This document shows, in pieces, positions 1 through 13,558 of a DNA stretch of 64,000 nt; the stretch's first letter is position 1; the number at the start of each line of letters is the position of its first letter. The DNA lies in contig JANCRA010000060.1 in assembly GCA_024362935.1 (NCBI GenBank), forward strand, positions 1,242,501 through 1,306,500, read 5' to 3'. The notes beneath the pieces were generated by a model. That model was not told the DNA's origin. It was given only the letters and a program-made list of their open reading frames with translations, and searched no databases. The position numbers and the translations under genes are program-made. The stretch comes from Setophaga petechia. Lineage: Eukaryota > Chordata > Aves > Passeriformes > Parulidae.

Positions 1-3000
1 TAGTATGTGGTAATACTGACTTCCCCTGCCATGCCCTACATACCCAAAACCCATCATCCTGCCACCAAAGGCAAGGCTGTGCTGTACTCCTGAGACATAC
101 AGCCAAAACCACATCTACACACAGGAGACAGAGGTGTGGAGATCCACGTTCCTTGCTGGCAGAACATAAGAGAGTCCAGAACTCAGGGCAGCCCTTGCTG
201 TACAAGGTGAGATATAAAAATCGCCCTTGATAGTGCTGGTCCAGTGAAACATGCACAGACAACACTGTTAGCTTGGCAGCCCAAACCATCACTCTATCAG
301 ATAGTGCAGAGTCAGCAAAGGAAAGAAAAAAATGTAATCAACAGTATAAGAAGCTATTATATGTCTGTGGGAAACTGCTGTAACCACGGAGCCAGAGGAG
401 AAATCTTCGAGTATAAATACAGCAATGAAGATGGATGAAGAATATGGCTGAGTTTACAAGGCATTTAATTTTTACTCTAGACACTCAAGCTGTGTTTCTA
501 GACAGAAGAATTTTTAGTGCAAGCACCTGCAAGAAACATGAAAAGGGCTCTGGCAAGAGATGACCACACCTGGTGATGCAGACTACCTGGCTGTTCAGGA
601 AAATTGTACCTATTATTGCAGATGAAATAAACAAAGTCATCAGCTTCATTTGATGGAACAGAAGTAAGCATGTGGTAGACTTCCTGGGCATCAGCTGAGT
701 GTGCCATGAAAATACTTTTGAATACTGTCACAAATCAAATTCTTTGTCTAAGATATTACAGGCTACTAACCACAAAAGAACACTTGTGTTTGCCACCCAC
801 CTTAATTCAACACAAACATGTACTGGGGAGGAGGGGTCCCCCTCACCCCAAATGCTGCAAAGCTGCACCCTTTGTGCCAGAACTAACACGGCGGGGGAGT
901 GGGGCTGAAGCTAGTCTGTCACAAAACAAATAAAACCAAAATGCCTTTCCTTCTGAAAATCAGCCATAGGAACATCTGTCTCTTTTACCTTTGGGAAACT
1001 CAATTATTGTTCTTTTTCAGACTTCTTTTGCTGTAAAACATACCAGTTGTGAGAGTTTCAAGAAATCAGTTAATCTACAGGCAACAGCCCCCTTACTCCA
1101 CAATGAATTTTTATTCAGAAGAGGAGTAAGAGCCATTATGTAGTGCACTGTAAGCCCCAGAGGAAAGCTCTTTACTGTCATACTGCTGAGGTATTATGGA
1201 ATTAAAAAAAAAAAATTCTACTGAGGAATTACAACTCCCATATATACTGGGACTGATCAAGAGCTCAACATCTACCAGGTTCTCTCCAGAACAGCATCAC
1301 ATGAGGTTACAGATACAAAAGGAATTTCAAACAAGCATCACAAAGCTTATCTGCAGATAAGGTGCAGACAGGTGACCCAGTACTAGAATGACCACCCTCA
1401 TCTCATTAGTGGGAGAGCACATCCCTTCTCGTATGCTCCTTTGAAAAGACATCTACTGGTGGCAGGCAAGAAGGTCATATTTATTCTTGGGGTCACCCAA
1501 GAGACAAAGAGGTTGTCCACTCTACCCAAAGGAAGGAAAAACTGTGCACACACCAGCCACCTTTTTCTGTGGGTTTTTATATACGTGGGAGTTTTCCTGA
1601 ACCTTGAGTCCACACCTTGCATTTCTGCCTAAACCAGAGTCTAAAGAGAAGGAGGACACCAATATAATAACCGCTCTCTGCTGAGCCGTGGCTGACCAAA
1701 GAACATCTCAGAGCACCAATTGCTCTGCATTAGATTGCTCAAAGAAACTTTTGCTACAGCCTTGCAGATATCTCTTCTATTTTCCCCTGAGCTATACAAA
1801 GTCCCAGAGAGGCCTGAGATGCATCCTACACAAACCTGCCCAGGTATGCTGTTTACTGTCAATACAAGCACATCCATGAAATGTGCAAAGTCTAGAACAG
1901 GAGAGATACACATTTTGTGTCCATGCACTACATTGTTAATAATTTATTATATGAGAAGAATAAAAACATAGTAGGGGTTCAAAGCAAGGATTATCAAATG
2001 CATTCATCTCATCAACTTTGATTTAATACTTGGTCTCTAGATACAACTACAGCGCACACAATAAGCAATATTGAAACAACTCTGAAATTAATCTGATCCT
2101 TATCTTCCTAGGCCACTATTGCTCTAAACGCTGTCTCAAGGGAAGGGGGTTCTCTATGGCAAGCTGCTGTTAGCCATAATGTGAAATATGTGCTGCCCCT
2201 TCCTTAAAACAAGCTGGACAGCAACAAAAAAGGACTGCTGATTTAGATGCTGAGATTTATGTGAAACTTCCTTGAGACAGAAGAGACAACCTTTCTTAAC
2301 ACCAGCTGGGTTCAAATAGCTGTGAAAACCTCTGTAGGGAAGTTTGCATTAGAGTAAGAGACTTGCTTTGCAGAGAGTCTGCAGCACAGTCAGCCTGGGA
2401 AGCTCCTGAGCTCATAGCACATTCTCACCCAGATGTAAGAACTATGAAGGGTCCCTCCAGTGGGGCCCAAATACTGAGGTGAGCCAGGAAGTCACTGACA
2501 ACTGCTCTAATGAGAGCAAAATCACACAGAAAGATTAAACCTGCACAGCCTCAGATAGTGGATTTTTTTCCTAAAAATTGAGAGTCTATATCTATTCACC
2601 TAGCTTGTAAAGTTTTTTCAAGGTTTTTTGAAGGAAAAGGCATAGGGGGTCTCCATCACTCCTTGCAAGCAGCTTTTTTAGCTTGCTGAACCAGCTCTTC
2701 CCAATCCACTCACTGGTGAGCTCTCCAGAAAATGGCTGACACAGCCTCAGGACTTCATTTTAATCTGGTCAGAGGGTATTCCATTGGCAGATGCACACAC
2801 TTTTCTCTTCCCAACATTTTAGCAAGCTCAGTGTGATTGCCCTAGATTAAATCTGGGTAATTTGTCATTACAGCATAAAATCTACTAGCTCTATATGACT
2901 ATTTGCCACAACTTCACCTGAGCACCCTGCTATGTCAACATAGCATGTGTTTTGGTTTGAAACATGGCAAATGGGCACATTTGAGCAAAAAAGGCCTAAA

Positions 3001-6000
3001 AAACTCTCAAAAGAGGATGCTTTGTAGTAGAGAGACCTTTGTAGAGCACATCTCCAAGTGCAGAAGCAAAGGAAAGGAAGGGGTGTTGGTGAGCTGGGCT
3101 ATCCTCCCTTCCAACCATGCCAAGACGCCTTGTAAAAGCTCTGCAGACTTGTCTGCCCAGGAGCCAATTTACTCCCTCCACTCTTCCTGCTATTTAAAGA
3201 GACAAACATGTCATTTCATAAGCTGAACGCAAGTTTAAAATACCACAAAAAAGCAGCATAAATATTCATAACACTGAAAAGATTTTTGTAGAAGTCAGGC
3301 CACAGGCAAAGCAAAAGGTTTGCCTGAAACAATCCATGTATAAATGATACATTTTCTTCTATAAATGGCCCAGTACCATCTGCTTTGCAAGTATTCCTCT
3401 TGCCTCTATTTATATCTTACTATAAATACACTCAAATCCCCCAACTGAAACTATCTATCCCTTTCCAAAGGGTTCTTAAAGGCTGAAGCAGATTCTATGT
3501 TCCTTGAAAACCAATAAGACAAGAATCCAGGAAAGATGTGGTGAATTATTAAGCACAGAGAGTAGAATCAGTGTAGAAGACAGAAGGCTACAAAAAAACA
3601 AGGCAGGCAAACCCCAGAAAGAAACCATGTACCTATAAATATCTTAAATATATGTTTGCATGTTTACTCTAAGACAAGGCTGCTCTCAATTTACATCATT
3701 TCAATATACAAAGAAAGAAACTGGAGTTAAGTTCAGTAGTCAAGACCATGAGTACTACAGGCCTGGACCCACTGAGTGTGAGGTGTAATATCTGTAGGTT
3801 CTGAGGCTCTGCTTTCTGGTCATTGAAGCTCTGGCACAACTGCTCCCTGCAGGGTTAGGAGCTGCAAGAGCTGCAGAGATGCATCGTGAATTCAAATCTG
3901 TTTTCTTATGGAGGTACAATCTCTCCACACTATTTAGGAACTCAGTGCAACCAAACCTTGCATTCAGAGGCTAAAAATTCTTGGGTTTTCACCTCAATTT
4001 GACTATAGCTTATAATGTGTCACCTCCATAGGCACTTACACTCTTACTTTGTATATTAACCACACTGAGGCAAAATTACACCCATCAGTTGTCAAGCTAT
4101 GCTACAAAACATGGCATTGAAAGTACCTAAGCATATGCTCCCTCATTTGGCAGACAAGCGAGGCAAGCTGAAGTAGCTCCTCTCTTAGGACTCACAGCCA
4201 TAACAATCCGGGTAAGGTTCCAGAGAACCACCCCCTGACAAGCCAGCTACGTTTCGTAAGATGGAAAGCAGAAGTGTTGCTCCAAGGTATGCGAATGAAG
4301 ATGGACATAAACCCACAATTTACAACCCATGCCAGAACCAAAGTACACTATCCATGATCTGCAGGCTTACTGCTCAGGCATTTATTTCTTGAGTCATTTT
4401 TCTCTGTAGCTCATCACTGCAACTTCTCCCTTTCTTTATAAGGGGATTCCCACTTCCTGTGCCTCCTGTGCTGCTCTCCCATAGAGGGGAAAACCAGCTA
4501 CCTGGCAGGGCTCCTCAGCCAGGCCAAGCAAACCACAGTTTGGCATATAGATCTCAGCTAATTTTCATTTACAGGCCTTGAGACCCTTGGGTATTCCTGT
4601 TCTGTTGTTCCTCTGCCCTGTGCAAGCCTCTGGACAGCAATGTGCTTCCCAAAACCTGCACAGGCGACTCTGTTTTCTATATAAAATGCTGGCTGACATG
4701 GTAAAGTTCCAGAGAAACAGGCAAAGGGTCCAAATTCAGTTTCAAAGTATTTTCCAAGGTTGCTCACTTTGCATTCCAGCTCATATATTTTTGGAACCGT
4801 GCCACATGGTGCTCCACCTCCAAGATAAACTGCGTGCCTACAGAAAGAAATTGTGTTCTGCTTCACCAGTGCAGTCCCAGGTTCCGCTGCTGCCAAAATG
4901 ATTTTTGCTTTTATATTTCCTTCATATATATTCATAGCTCTGTAGATTATTGTTGCATAGTTATATAGTTCCTAGCTAACTCCAGTACTCTTCCCTACCC
5001 TGACAGGCAGAAAGACAAAACACGTTGCTGAGGCTCTGAGCCCTGGAGGCCTCAGGAGAGACACATTTTCATAAACAAAGTATAGTTCTTATCTAAGAAG
5101 GGGGAGAAATCAGAAAAGGAGGAATTACCACTTCTGCTTCTAACTGGGGATTCTTGTCAATTATACTAATTTGCTAAAATTACAAAGCTGTATTCACCCT
5201 ATGTGGGGGTTGCCATTTTTCCATACCTGCCCCTGCAGGCCCCCAATAAAGACCAGCCTGTATATTACCTCCTATACTAATAATGCCTCAAAAGTGTTTT
5301 GTTTTATTCCTAGCTCTTTAAGGCATCACTGCACTTGAGCAAAGCAACAGCAGCTTCCTAAGTCATGATTTTACATCCCTGGAATCTGAGCTACACCTAG
5401 GATAGCTGGTGCATATAAGTTTCTAAGATGTTTAAACAAGACCTACATTTAACAATGGTTTTGTAAGACAAAGGTCTGTGCCTAGCTTTCCATTAATTCT
5501 GGATTAATCCAATTTTAATTAAAAGCAATGTCATACTGCTATGGGTGTAACTGAGCTCAGCAAGAAGGACACTGTTCCTGCCGAATGCCTGAATTAAGAG
5601 TCATTGACTATGGGGCTGATTAAGCAAGAATGCTATTGAAGTCTTTAAAGTGGATCAGTGCCCCTGAAAACACAGAACTATGGTGAGCTCCCCTATACAG
5701 GACAGTCCAAGAAGTTTTAGAGTGGTGACACCCAGGATATAAACTGGAATGAGAAATTTCTGTGATGAAAATTGTGTAAATTATTGCCTTTGAAAAAGTC
5801 TCTTCTGATCATGGTATCCCTTTTAAATGGTTTTGCAAATGAAATAAGCTGTGACTGTTACCACCATTCATTATTATATTAGGGTTGCAGTGTTGGAGAC
5901 AGGCATGTGACTGAGCGCACCAAGGGGTCACAAGACAACAGCCAACATTTGTTGATGGACCTGCCCTCTTACAGGGGGCTCAAAATTCCTGCAGTTGAAC

Positions 6001-7025
6001 ACCTGATTGGTCAAGATCTCACTGGCCAAAGATATGTCTGCATTCAGGGCTGAATGGGATTGGCTGGGGTCCTCAGCTCGAGTTCCAATCCAACCTATCA
6101 CTGCCTTACCCGGGAACTTGTTTATCTCTATAACAAACTAGGCTAGCCAAACTGGGTTTCTATTATGGCCAAATTTACCTGTTCAGCTTCAAACCGGCTG
6201 TAGCTGTGACAAGTCACGTTACTCACATGATGTTCTATGTCCTTTGCTGCCCAGTGGCATCACACTAAAACAACACCAGTGTTAGCCAGTGTCAGAGTCC
6301 ACAGAGCTCAGACTAAACCACAGATATCTTCTTGCCAGTTTCATGGTGAAGGACATGTTCAAATGGATCTGTTCCAAGATGCTTTTCGTCTTCTGGGTTA
6401 ACTACTTCCATCCAGCCCTGTAGTTCCCAGCCCAGGACGTCCCACCCAGGCACTGGTGAGGGCTCCTGAGGGTTTTGGCTAGATGTTTGCCCAAATCAAA
6501 ACCACCAGCAGTGTCACCATCGAGGCATCCACAGCACTTTCTGCTCCTGCCATCTCCTCCCTGTCCCACCCTTCAGAACTCACTATGTGTAGCTGAACTC
6601 AATTGCTCCTCAGCACACACCCATCCATGGCAAGTGAGGAAAATGCTGTCTTCAGCAGGAACATGCTTTTAAGCAGCTTAGGATGAAATCTGACTGCTTT
6701 CTACCAGATCCTTCATTTCCTCTGCAGTTTTATTTTCAAGTTTGTTTCTGCTTCATTTTAGCCATGCTTCCTACTAATCGACTGTGTTTTCATACTTTAA
6801 GTGAAAAAAAATTAATCAAATGTGAATACATATTGCTATGAGCAAAGTAAAGCATTCCAGAGCAAGGTCAATTGGAAATCTGATTAAATGACATTTGAAT
6901 AACGACTTTTATCATTAAATACCACGTTTCAATTTACTGAAATTTAACACTGATTTTGCATTTTATTTATCTTACTGAAAAAGTTGCATTTTCACCAGCT
7001 ACTAAACATTAAATTGCAGTGACTC
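1..7025. other. AT-rich non-coding DNA, no gene seen
   Basis: I see no exon, RNA gene or recognisable mobile element in this stretch. It has the base composition of bird intron or intergenic DNA, with short A or T runs such as the A tract near 1,204. The longest open frame (minus strand, 4,558-4,935, 125 codons) has no motif I recognise. The stretch at 5,880-6,180 could be an old LTR fragment, but I could not match it to any other repeat here. Confidence 0.6.
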
Positions 7026-7125
7026 AAGGCCAGGTTAGATGGGGCTTGGAACAACTTGGTCTAGTGGAAGGTGGACTTAAAGGGCCCTTTCAACACAAAC
7101 CATTCCATAATATAACCATTCCACC
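7026..7125 (+). mobile_element. CR1 LINE 3' end fragment
   Basis: The sequence reads as the usual 3' tail of avian CR1 LINEs: a 'gatggggcttggaacaac' block, then 'tggtctagtggaaggtg', then a 'ccctttcaacacaaaccatt' block. It is 5'-truncated, as most CR1 copies are, and diverged. The plus orientation follows from the order of these blocks. Confidence 0.8.
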
Positions 7126-9326
7126 AAACTAAGCCTTCTTGCTGTCTGTGAGGAACCAGTATGTAACTTATTGTATAGCCAAACAAATAATTACTTAGAC
7201 CTCAGTTTTCATATTTTCGAATGCAATTTAGATTGATATTTTTTAGTTTATTTGTGTGGGGTGCTACTGGGGCAGAAGAAAAATATTGAAATCAAATGCA
7301 CAAGAAAATTTGTAGAGTAACTTTTATTTAAACTTTGTGTTCACTCAAATATACAAATTGTACAACCTAAACCCAACATAGTAATGTATTCACTGGTGAA
7401 GGTGATCCCTTGGCATGAACAGGGTAATACATATATATACATACACACACAAATATATGTGCAGTCTGGATAAACAAAACTTAAAAATCATCACAGACAC
7501 ATGCAAAGTTCAAGAAGAACAAATAATTCTGCTCCTCAGCAGCTAAGAAGACACAAATGTTTCTTGACAGCCTTTCACTGTGCTGTGCATGTATAGATAT
7601 ATCTAAATCACTTCTAGCATCTTTGCAGCTTTTCTTCTTCACTCAGACTTGGAAAAAAAATTTTGGGCCATCACAAAGTAGTTTACTTGCAGGCGAAAGC
7701 TGATCAAACACTTCAACAGTTCCAATTTCAAGTTATCCACTATGGTAGACACGGGTGAGTCCATAAGTTTTATCACAGCAAATACGTATTGTTCAATACG
7801 AAATGTTGATGGTTAATCAGAATATCGAAAAACATAGAAGGCATAAATCTTGGGATGCAGTTTCACTATCTTAATCTGCTCTAGCTGCAGGCTGCTTGCA
7901 AAAGGGGCATTCACAGGACTGACACAAATTTTAAGACCATGTTGTATGAAAAATAAATTACTAAAATAAGATTTTTATTACATGTTTTTTATCCCATTTT
8001 CTTCATTAATAAAATAATCCTCTTATGCATGTACTACTGCTCCTTGAGCTTCTCAGAACAAGCTCTTTCCTTTTTGGCCTATCCTGTGTCATTGACGGAC
8101 AACCTCTTCTCAAATATCCGTGCCATTACTTCAGATTCATTATGACTGCCACACACCTGTCCCTTCCGGAATTTCCAGTCTGTGAATTTGCTTCCAAACA
8201 GAAAACATCCTTGTTTATATCAGGCTGAATTGCATGTCCCTCCTGAGGCAACTGGCCAGGAGAGGCAACTTCACTTAGCAGATTTAAAAACAGTAATGGA
8301 TACAGGACAGACCAATTCAGGAGGTAATTTCATTACTCATGTAGAACAACGGTGAGTTTCTGCCAAAAGGGATGCTCCTGTCCTCCCAACACCAGATAGA
8401 ACTTCCTACCTCTCCTTCCCTTGCACCAGGCTGATGATTATGCTGTAACATGGCAAATCAGATCTCTTTATTCTCTCTATCATGTGTTTTTTCCAGGGCT
8501 ACCTTTCACCTGGATCAGTGAACTGACTAATGAAAAGTCTCCTTTGTGTGCCATCTTTTTTTTCTAAATCTATCAAGTATTTCAATTTGAGGTTGGATTG
8601 TAAGAAAGCACGTGTCTAGGCAGCATCAGCTCTTCACCTGCATCAGAGAGCAGATAACATACATGCTCAGGACACTGCTGGATGATATGCAGGGGCCTGC
8701 ACTTAGCTTCAGGGTATGATAAATCTAATCCATCTAGATAGAGTGTATACAGAACATAGGACAGAACTCTAATTTTGCTAAATTGAGTCACCTTGTTGTA
8801 GGGCATTATTTCAGGACATATAGAGGAACTAGAGTTTCACCTCACAGCCTCTGAAAGAAAACTCAAACCCTTAAGCTCTCTCCTTCGCTCCATCCCCTTG
8901 CAGCCATGACCCAAACCCTGCCTTGGGGTCTGGCATGCTTGACTGCAACATGAGCAAGTGTCATGCAGACTTTTTGCCAGGCTAGCTTTATGCTGGCTTA
9001 GTGAGCTGAAACAGCCTATCAGACAGTCACATAAACATTAGAACCAACTCATGTAATGAGGACCAGACATGTAGTGAGTGACCTCTGGAACTGCCTTCAA
9101 ATCCTGCAGTCTAAGCTGAGGATCACATACAAAAGGGTAGGGAAATATATTAACAAACTCATTAGAGTCTTTATGGTGCTCTGTGGATACAAGTAACTAG
9201 GGCTATAAATGAATACCTGAGTACACATCAGCATGGACATTCATACTATAAGTTTCTGAAATGGATAGAAGCCTTTTGATAAACCAGGTAATAATGTCTT
9301 ATTTCACAGAGGGTAGAAATACCCCT
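7126..9326. other. AT-rich non-coding DNA with a TA/CA microsatellite
   Basis: No gene is visible. A short imperfect TA/CA repeat lies at about 7,428-7,460. The rest is unremarkable AT-rich sequence. Confidence 0.55.
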
Positions 9327-9461
9327 TGAAGTGCTCAATGCCAGCCTGGATGGGGCTTTGAGCAACCTGGTCTAGTGGAGGTGCCCCTGCCCATGGCAAG
9401 GGGTTTAAATGAGTTATTTGAGGTCCCTTCCAACCTAAAGCTGTTTGTGATTCTGCGATGC
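9327..9461 (+). mobile_element. CR1 LINE 3' end fragment
   Basis: This is a well-preserved CR1 tail: 'ctggatggggctttgagcaa', 'cctggtctagtggaggtg', 'ccctgcccatggcaagg', then 'aggtcccttccaacc' and a 'gtgattctgcgatg' end. It is 5'-truncated and lies in plus orientation. It is more complete than the copy near 7.0 kb. Confidence 0.9.
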
Positions 9462-12400
9462 AGCAATGGATCACATTTTCTTTCAGCCACTGTAAGCGTC
9501 CTCCCTTACAAATTACAGGGGCAGTTTGCAAACACATGCATAAATACAACACAGACATAGGACAGAAAACACTAGCTACTTAGGCCAAACATCACTCATA
9601 AGAATGACTTGTGTTTGAAGTCAGTTATAAAACTGCAAGTGACGTTTTTCATAAAATAAGGAATGCTTTTCTGCAAGCAGCTGAAAGCCAAAGGCAAGTG
9701 GCACTCTGTACCAAACATGCCTTCCCAAATTCTGTCAGATAGGCCTAAGGAGGAAACTGACCTACTCACCAGGTTGCATGTTCACTCAAACCCAATTTGC
9801 TCTCTAGATTTCCAGTGGATGTTCTTGGTTCTGGCTGCTCATGAGTTAAGCTGTTCCTGTAAAAGCTCTGGTCATCAGGTCTGCCCGAGACCTGCGAAAG
9901 TACAGCAGGCACATCCTCCTATACTTCTAAGATCCAAGCCCTTGCCTTCCTAAAATGCTAACAGAACTTCTGTTTCCCTCTTTCTCCATCTTCTTTCCCT
10001 CCCTTTCCAAATTCACCCCCACACCAATTCCTTTTAAAATCTGAGTGATCAAAATGAGAAACCAAAGCTATCTACTGCATGAACTGAACTGGGTAAACAA
10101 CTTATACCAAAAAAAGAGCAGTTTTTAGAAAGGTAACCTGAATCTGTATAGCTTTTGCTTGCAATATCTACCAGGTAAAAGCAGTAACTTCTTTTTTCCT
10201 CACCCAAACTTCTCCACACCAAATTCCTTGGGTTAGATCAACTCAGAGTTTATTTTAACAGTGCAAGTTAAGGTAGTTCCTACTAAGTGAAATTCAGTTA
10301 GGTACATTTGGAATATAGAAAATATTCACAAGCTTAAGACAGTTTCACATCACATATCTTACAATGGAAATCCATTATCCCATGGGCAATTGCCAACTAG
10401 GATGTGCAGTTTTTGTAAACAGACCCCCTGAAGATTTTACTTCTTTCAAAACTAACTGAAGATCTCAATACAATTTATCTAGTAGTCCTGAATAAAGGTG
10501 GACCATCACATGGGTTTAATGCTTAACCCCTCCGTGTTTAGAAAGACTTGATTACAGCAGATCAATTCCTGATTTCATTCCCTAGAAATCAGCATGAGAT
10601 GAGGATGCACCACACCAAAGCAACAACGAAGGAAAAAGCTGACTACACCCAAGTCTAAAACTAGTTCCTCAATTAAGAATTAAGAGGAAGTTTCTTAGAA
10701 GCCTGATCACAGCCTTTTTTGGGGGTAAGGACAGCACAGCAGGAACATGGGCAAGGTTTCTGTTTATGGGACCTGGATGCAATTGCAGAACCATAGAAGC
10801 TGGAAGAGATTTCTGGAGGAGAGATTACTTTCCAAGCAAGAGTCATTTCAAAGGTGGATCCAGTTGTTCAGAGCCTTACAGATTTAAAAATCTCTAAGGA
10901 TGTAGATTCTAGCATTACATACCATTCTAATTGCAAAAGTAGTTTCTTTTTATCCAACGGGAATTTCCTTTGCTCCAAGTGGTATAATTAATGAGAGTTT
11001 TAACCTGAAAATATCACAGGCCAGAATAAAAAGAAAAATGAAAATGAACACATCAGAAGAATTTAAAAATTCCCTTTCTAAAACTGTTTTATAATGAATA
11101 AGGAGTCAACTCAGATACTTCACATTAAAGGCATAGTTGGAACAGAAATTAATTTCCTAGTAACTTTTTCAGGGCAGATGTTAATATATCAAAATAACAG
11201 GCTTAATACTAAATTGATTGCCAACTCTGAAAAATGTTCAATACTTTCCAGAAAAAGAACATGTAAAGAACTGTGCAAGATCTGAGTATAGCATCATCAG
11301 TCTGATTCAGTTCAAGAGCAAATGTCTAGGATACAGCAAAAGAAGAGCACCTGACAATAATTCCCCTTTGCTTGTACATCCATCTCTACTTCAGGCAGTG
11401 TCTGTCTCTGCTGAGTCCTGCAGAAGCTTCTTCCCCAGTGCATTGAAATACTGCTATTCCTTGTGAACACAGAAGTTATTTATTCTCACACTTTGTGCTG
11501 CAGAAAAACAGTAAGGCAGCCTCACCCATGAAATATTGAGACCTCTTCCTTCAGACACAAAAATTATCAAGAGCTTGACCTATTATTACAGAATACTCTT
11601 TCACCCTACTATTACAAAAATCCCCCAAAATATGCAATATAAAGTAGCACATTATGAAGATTTTATAAAAACTGACAGACCATTTGAACAGCTCTGAGCA
11701 GTCACAACTCCCATTGCCCACACATGCTGTCCAGAGAAGGAACTTTCCAATGCCCTTGACAAACAGCAAGGATAAGAACACCAGCCTAAACCCTAAAAAA
11801 GCCTGACAAAATCTTCTCTACAGACAGGCTAGCTTGCCAAAACTCGCCTGGAGAGAAATTATCAAATACTTTTACGTGGTGTAGTATTTCCTTTCCATAA
11901 CATTACTTGCACATTTCTCCCATATTAACCTCTAAGCAGAATTTAGGCTGACACAGGCATCTTAGACATAAAATGAAAGCCCTAGTTACTTCTGTATTGA
12001 TTTTATTCACTCCAACATTACTCTTTTTTCCTCCCTTTCCAAGCTTCATTGCCATATCCTTTTGGAAAACAGCAGCTGTATTATTACATACCCCATGTCC
12101 AGTATTGCAGTGTTATAGTTGGGGTATCTAAAAAAACCCTCAGAAAATATTTAAAGTATTCTGAAGAAGGGTAATCATACCACAAGAGGTAAGAAAGACA
12201 GTATTAGTCAGGTGAGTTGTGGTACAATCAGGTGCCAAACCCAACTGTAAAAAGTATCATATTTGTTTAAGCCACCATGAGGGAACCAAAGCATGGGTAC
12301 TCTTTTGAGTCTTGTCCACAGCAATTTCAGCTAATGAGCTTTAGCTGACTAGTGGAGAGATCTGAAAGCACCCACAGACCACAGGACATTTAGTTATCTG

Positions 12401-13240
12401 TAAAACCTCAGTAATTCAATTACTCTGGATCATAATAACACTTGAAAAGTAAAATGATAGTAACTCACCTTACCACTGAATATTTCCTCACCACCTCAAG
12501 ATTCAGTATTGGGCACAGCCATGCCCTGCTCAGGAGCAAGGTGTCCCCAGAGAGACACAAGGTTCCTGAGACCATATGCTAAAACAAGTGACCATGAGGG
12601 GCTAGCTCAGCAATACCAGCAGACGGCACCACTCCACTTCCTACTCTTTCAAACTCCAAATTACTCAAGGATTTGCAGATTATAGCTTTTATTTAATGAA
12701 CTGGAAATAATGACATGCTTCTGTGACTAGATGCCCTTCTGCAGGTCAGGAGCAGACATTAAACACAAGTCAAAAGCACAGTTCACTTGAGTAGTTTATG
12801 AGTTTAAGTTAGTGAAGTCTGTCTTTACAGTTCCGGAAAGAAGTGCTTAGCAGCTGCTACATCAGCCTAAAACTGCAAGAAATTAATTCTGCCAATAAAT
12901 ATGCAAACATAACAAAGCATAGGTGACAAACTGCAAATAAATAGTGCCTGTACACCGAAGCCATATCCAGTTTCCATGAATCCAAAAACACCTGGCTTTT
13001 CTAATTTCTGTGGAGCAATACAAAAACAATGCTATTGCAACTGGTTGGTATTTTAATGTCGTATTATTTTTGTAGTAGAGGCAGCTGGAACTACAACCAC
13101 AGCGTAAGAAAGTGCCACCATCCCAGCTAATGACCAGACAAAGCTGTCACAGACATTTTAATACTCCAACCACAACCTGAAAACACCACATACAAGGTGA
13201 GGCTGTATGTCCTGAGCTGCAGGAAGTGCATTTGACTTTA
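9462..13240. other. AT-rich non-coding DNA, no gene seen
   Basis: No exon or mobile element is supported. A faint CR1-like phrase near 10,790 ('ccatagaagctggaagag') is too short to call. On the minus strand an AATAAA lies near 12,690. It could serve as a polyadenylation signal if the candidate exon just to the right is real, but such hexamers are common in AT-rich DNA. Confidence 0.5.
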
Positions 13241-13558
13241 CTAGGTATTTCTACTATAATAGTTTGTTGAGAGGTTGTACTGATTTTCCCAATGAAAATT
13301 GATCAGAAGGGCCATTTTAGCCTGCCAGGCTGCATATACCTGCTCCACCATTTGAAAGGATTTCTCTTGTGCACAGAGCTCTAAAGCTAATCTTACAAAG
13401 CCCCATGAACAGCGTTCTGATGAAGTGTTAACTGCAGAATAAATCAGCTTAAATCCAGGAAATTGTTCCAACAGATTAACGACTTGATGCCAAAGAGAAA
13501 GGAGGAAGTCTTGCTCCCACTTAAGAAATATCTCACTTTGTTTTGAGCCTGCAACCCA
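13241..13558 (-). CDS. possible coding exon, unidentified
   Basis: A 105-codon open frame on the minus strand ends with TAG at 13,241-13,243. Its product is rich in Trp, Phe, Leu and Cys and includes SLWHQVVNLLEQF, RLALELCAQEKS and EQVYAAWQAKMA, so it reads more like a helical globular protein than like translated AT-rich noise. A possible splice acceptor (TTGCAG before GC) sits inside the left part of the frame near 13,550, but the pyrimidine tract before it is poor. No methionine starts the frame, so it would be an internal or last exon of a leftward gene, perhaps the one whose promoter may lie at 25.9 kb. I do not recognise the family. Length alone does not prove it, since frames of similar size occur by chance nearby; a pseudogene fragment is also possible. 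Confidence 0.22.
   Translation of the reverse strand, partial: WVAGSKQSEIFLKWEQDFLLSLWHQVVNLLEQFPGFKLIYSAVNTSSERCSWGFVRLALELCAQEKSFQMVEQVYAAWQAKMALLINFHWENQYNLSTNYYSRNT

Noticed and set aside
4558..4935. 125-codon open frame on the minus strand starting with ATG
   Set aside because: No recognisable motif, no splice or promoter context, and open frames of this size are expected by chance in a window this long.
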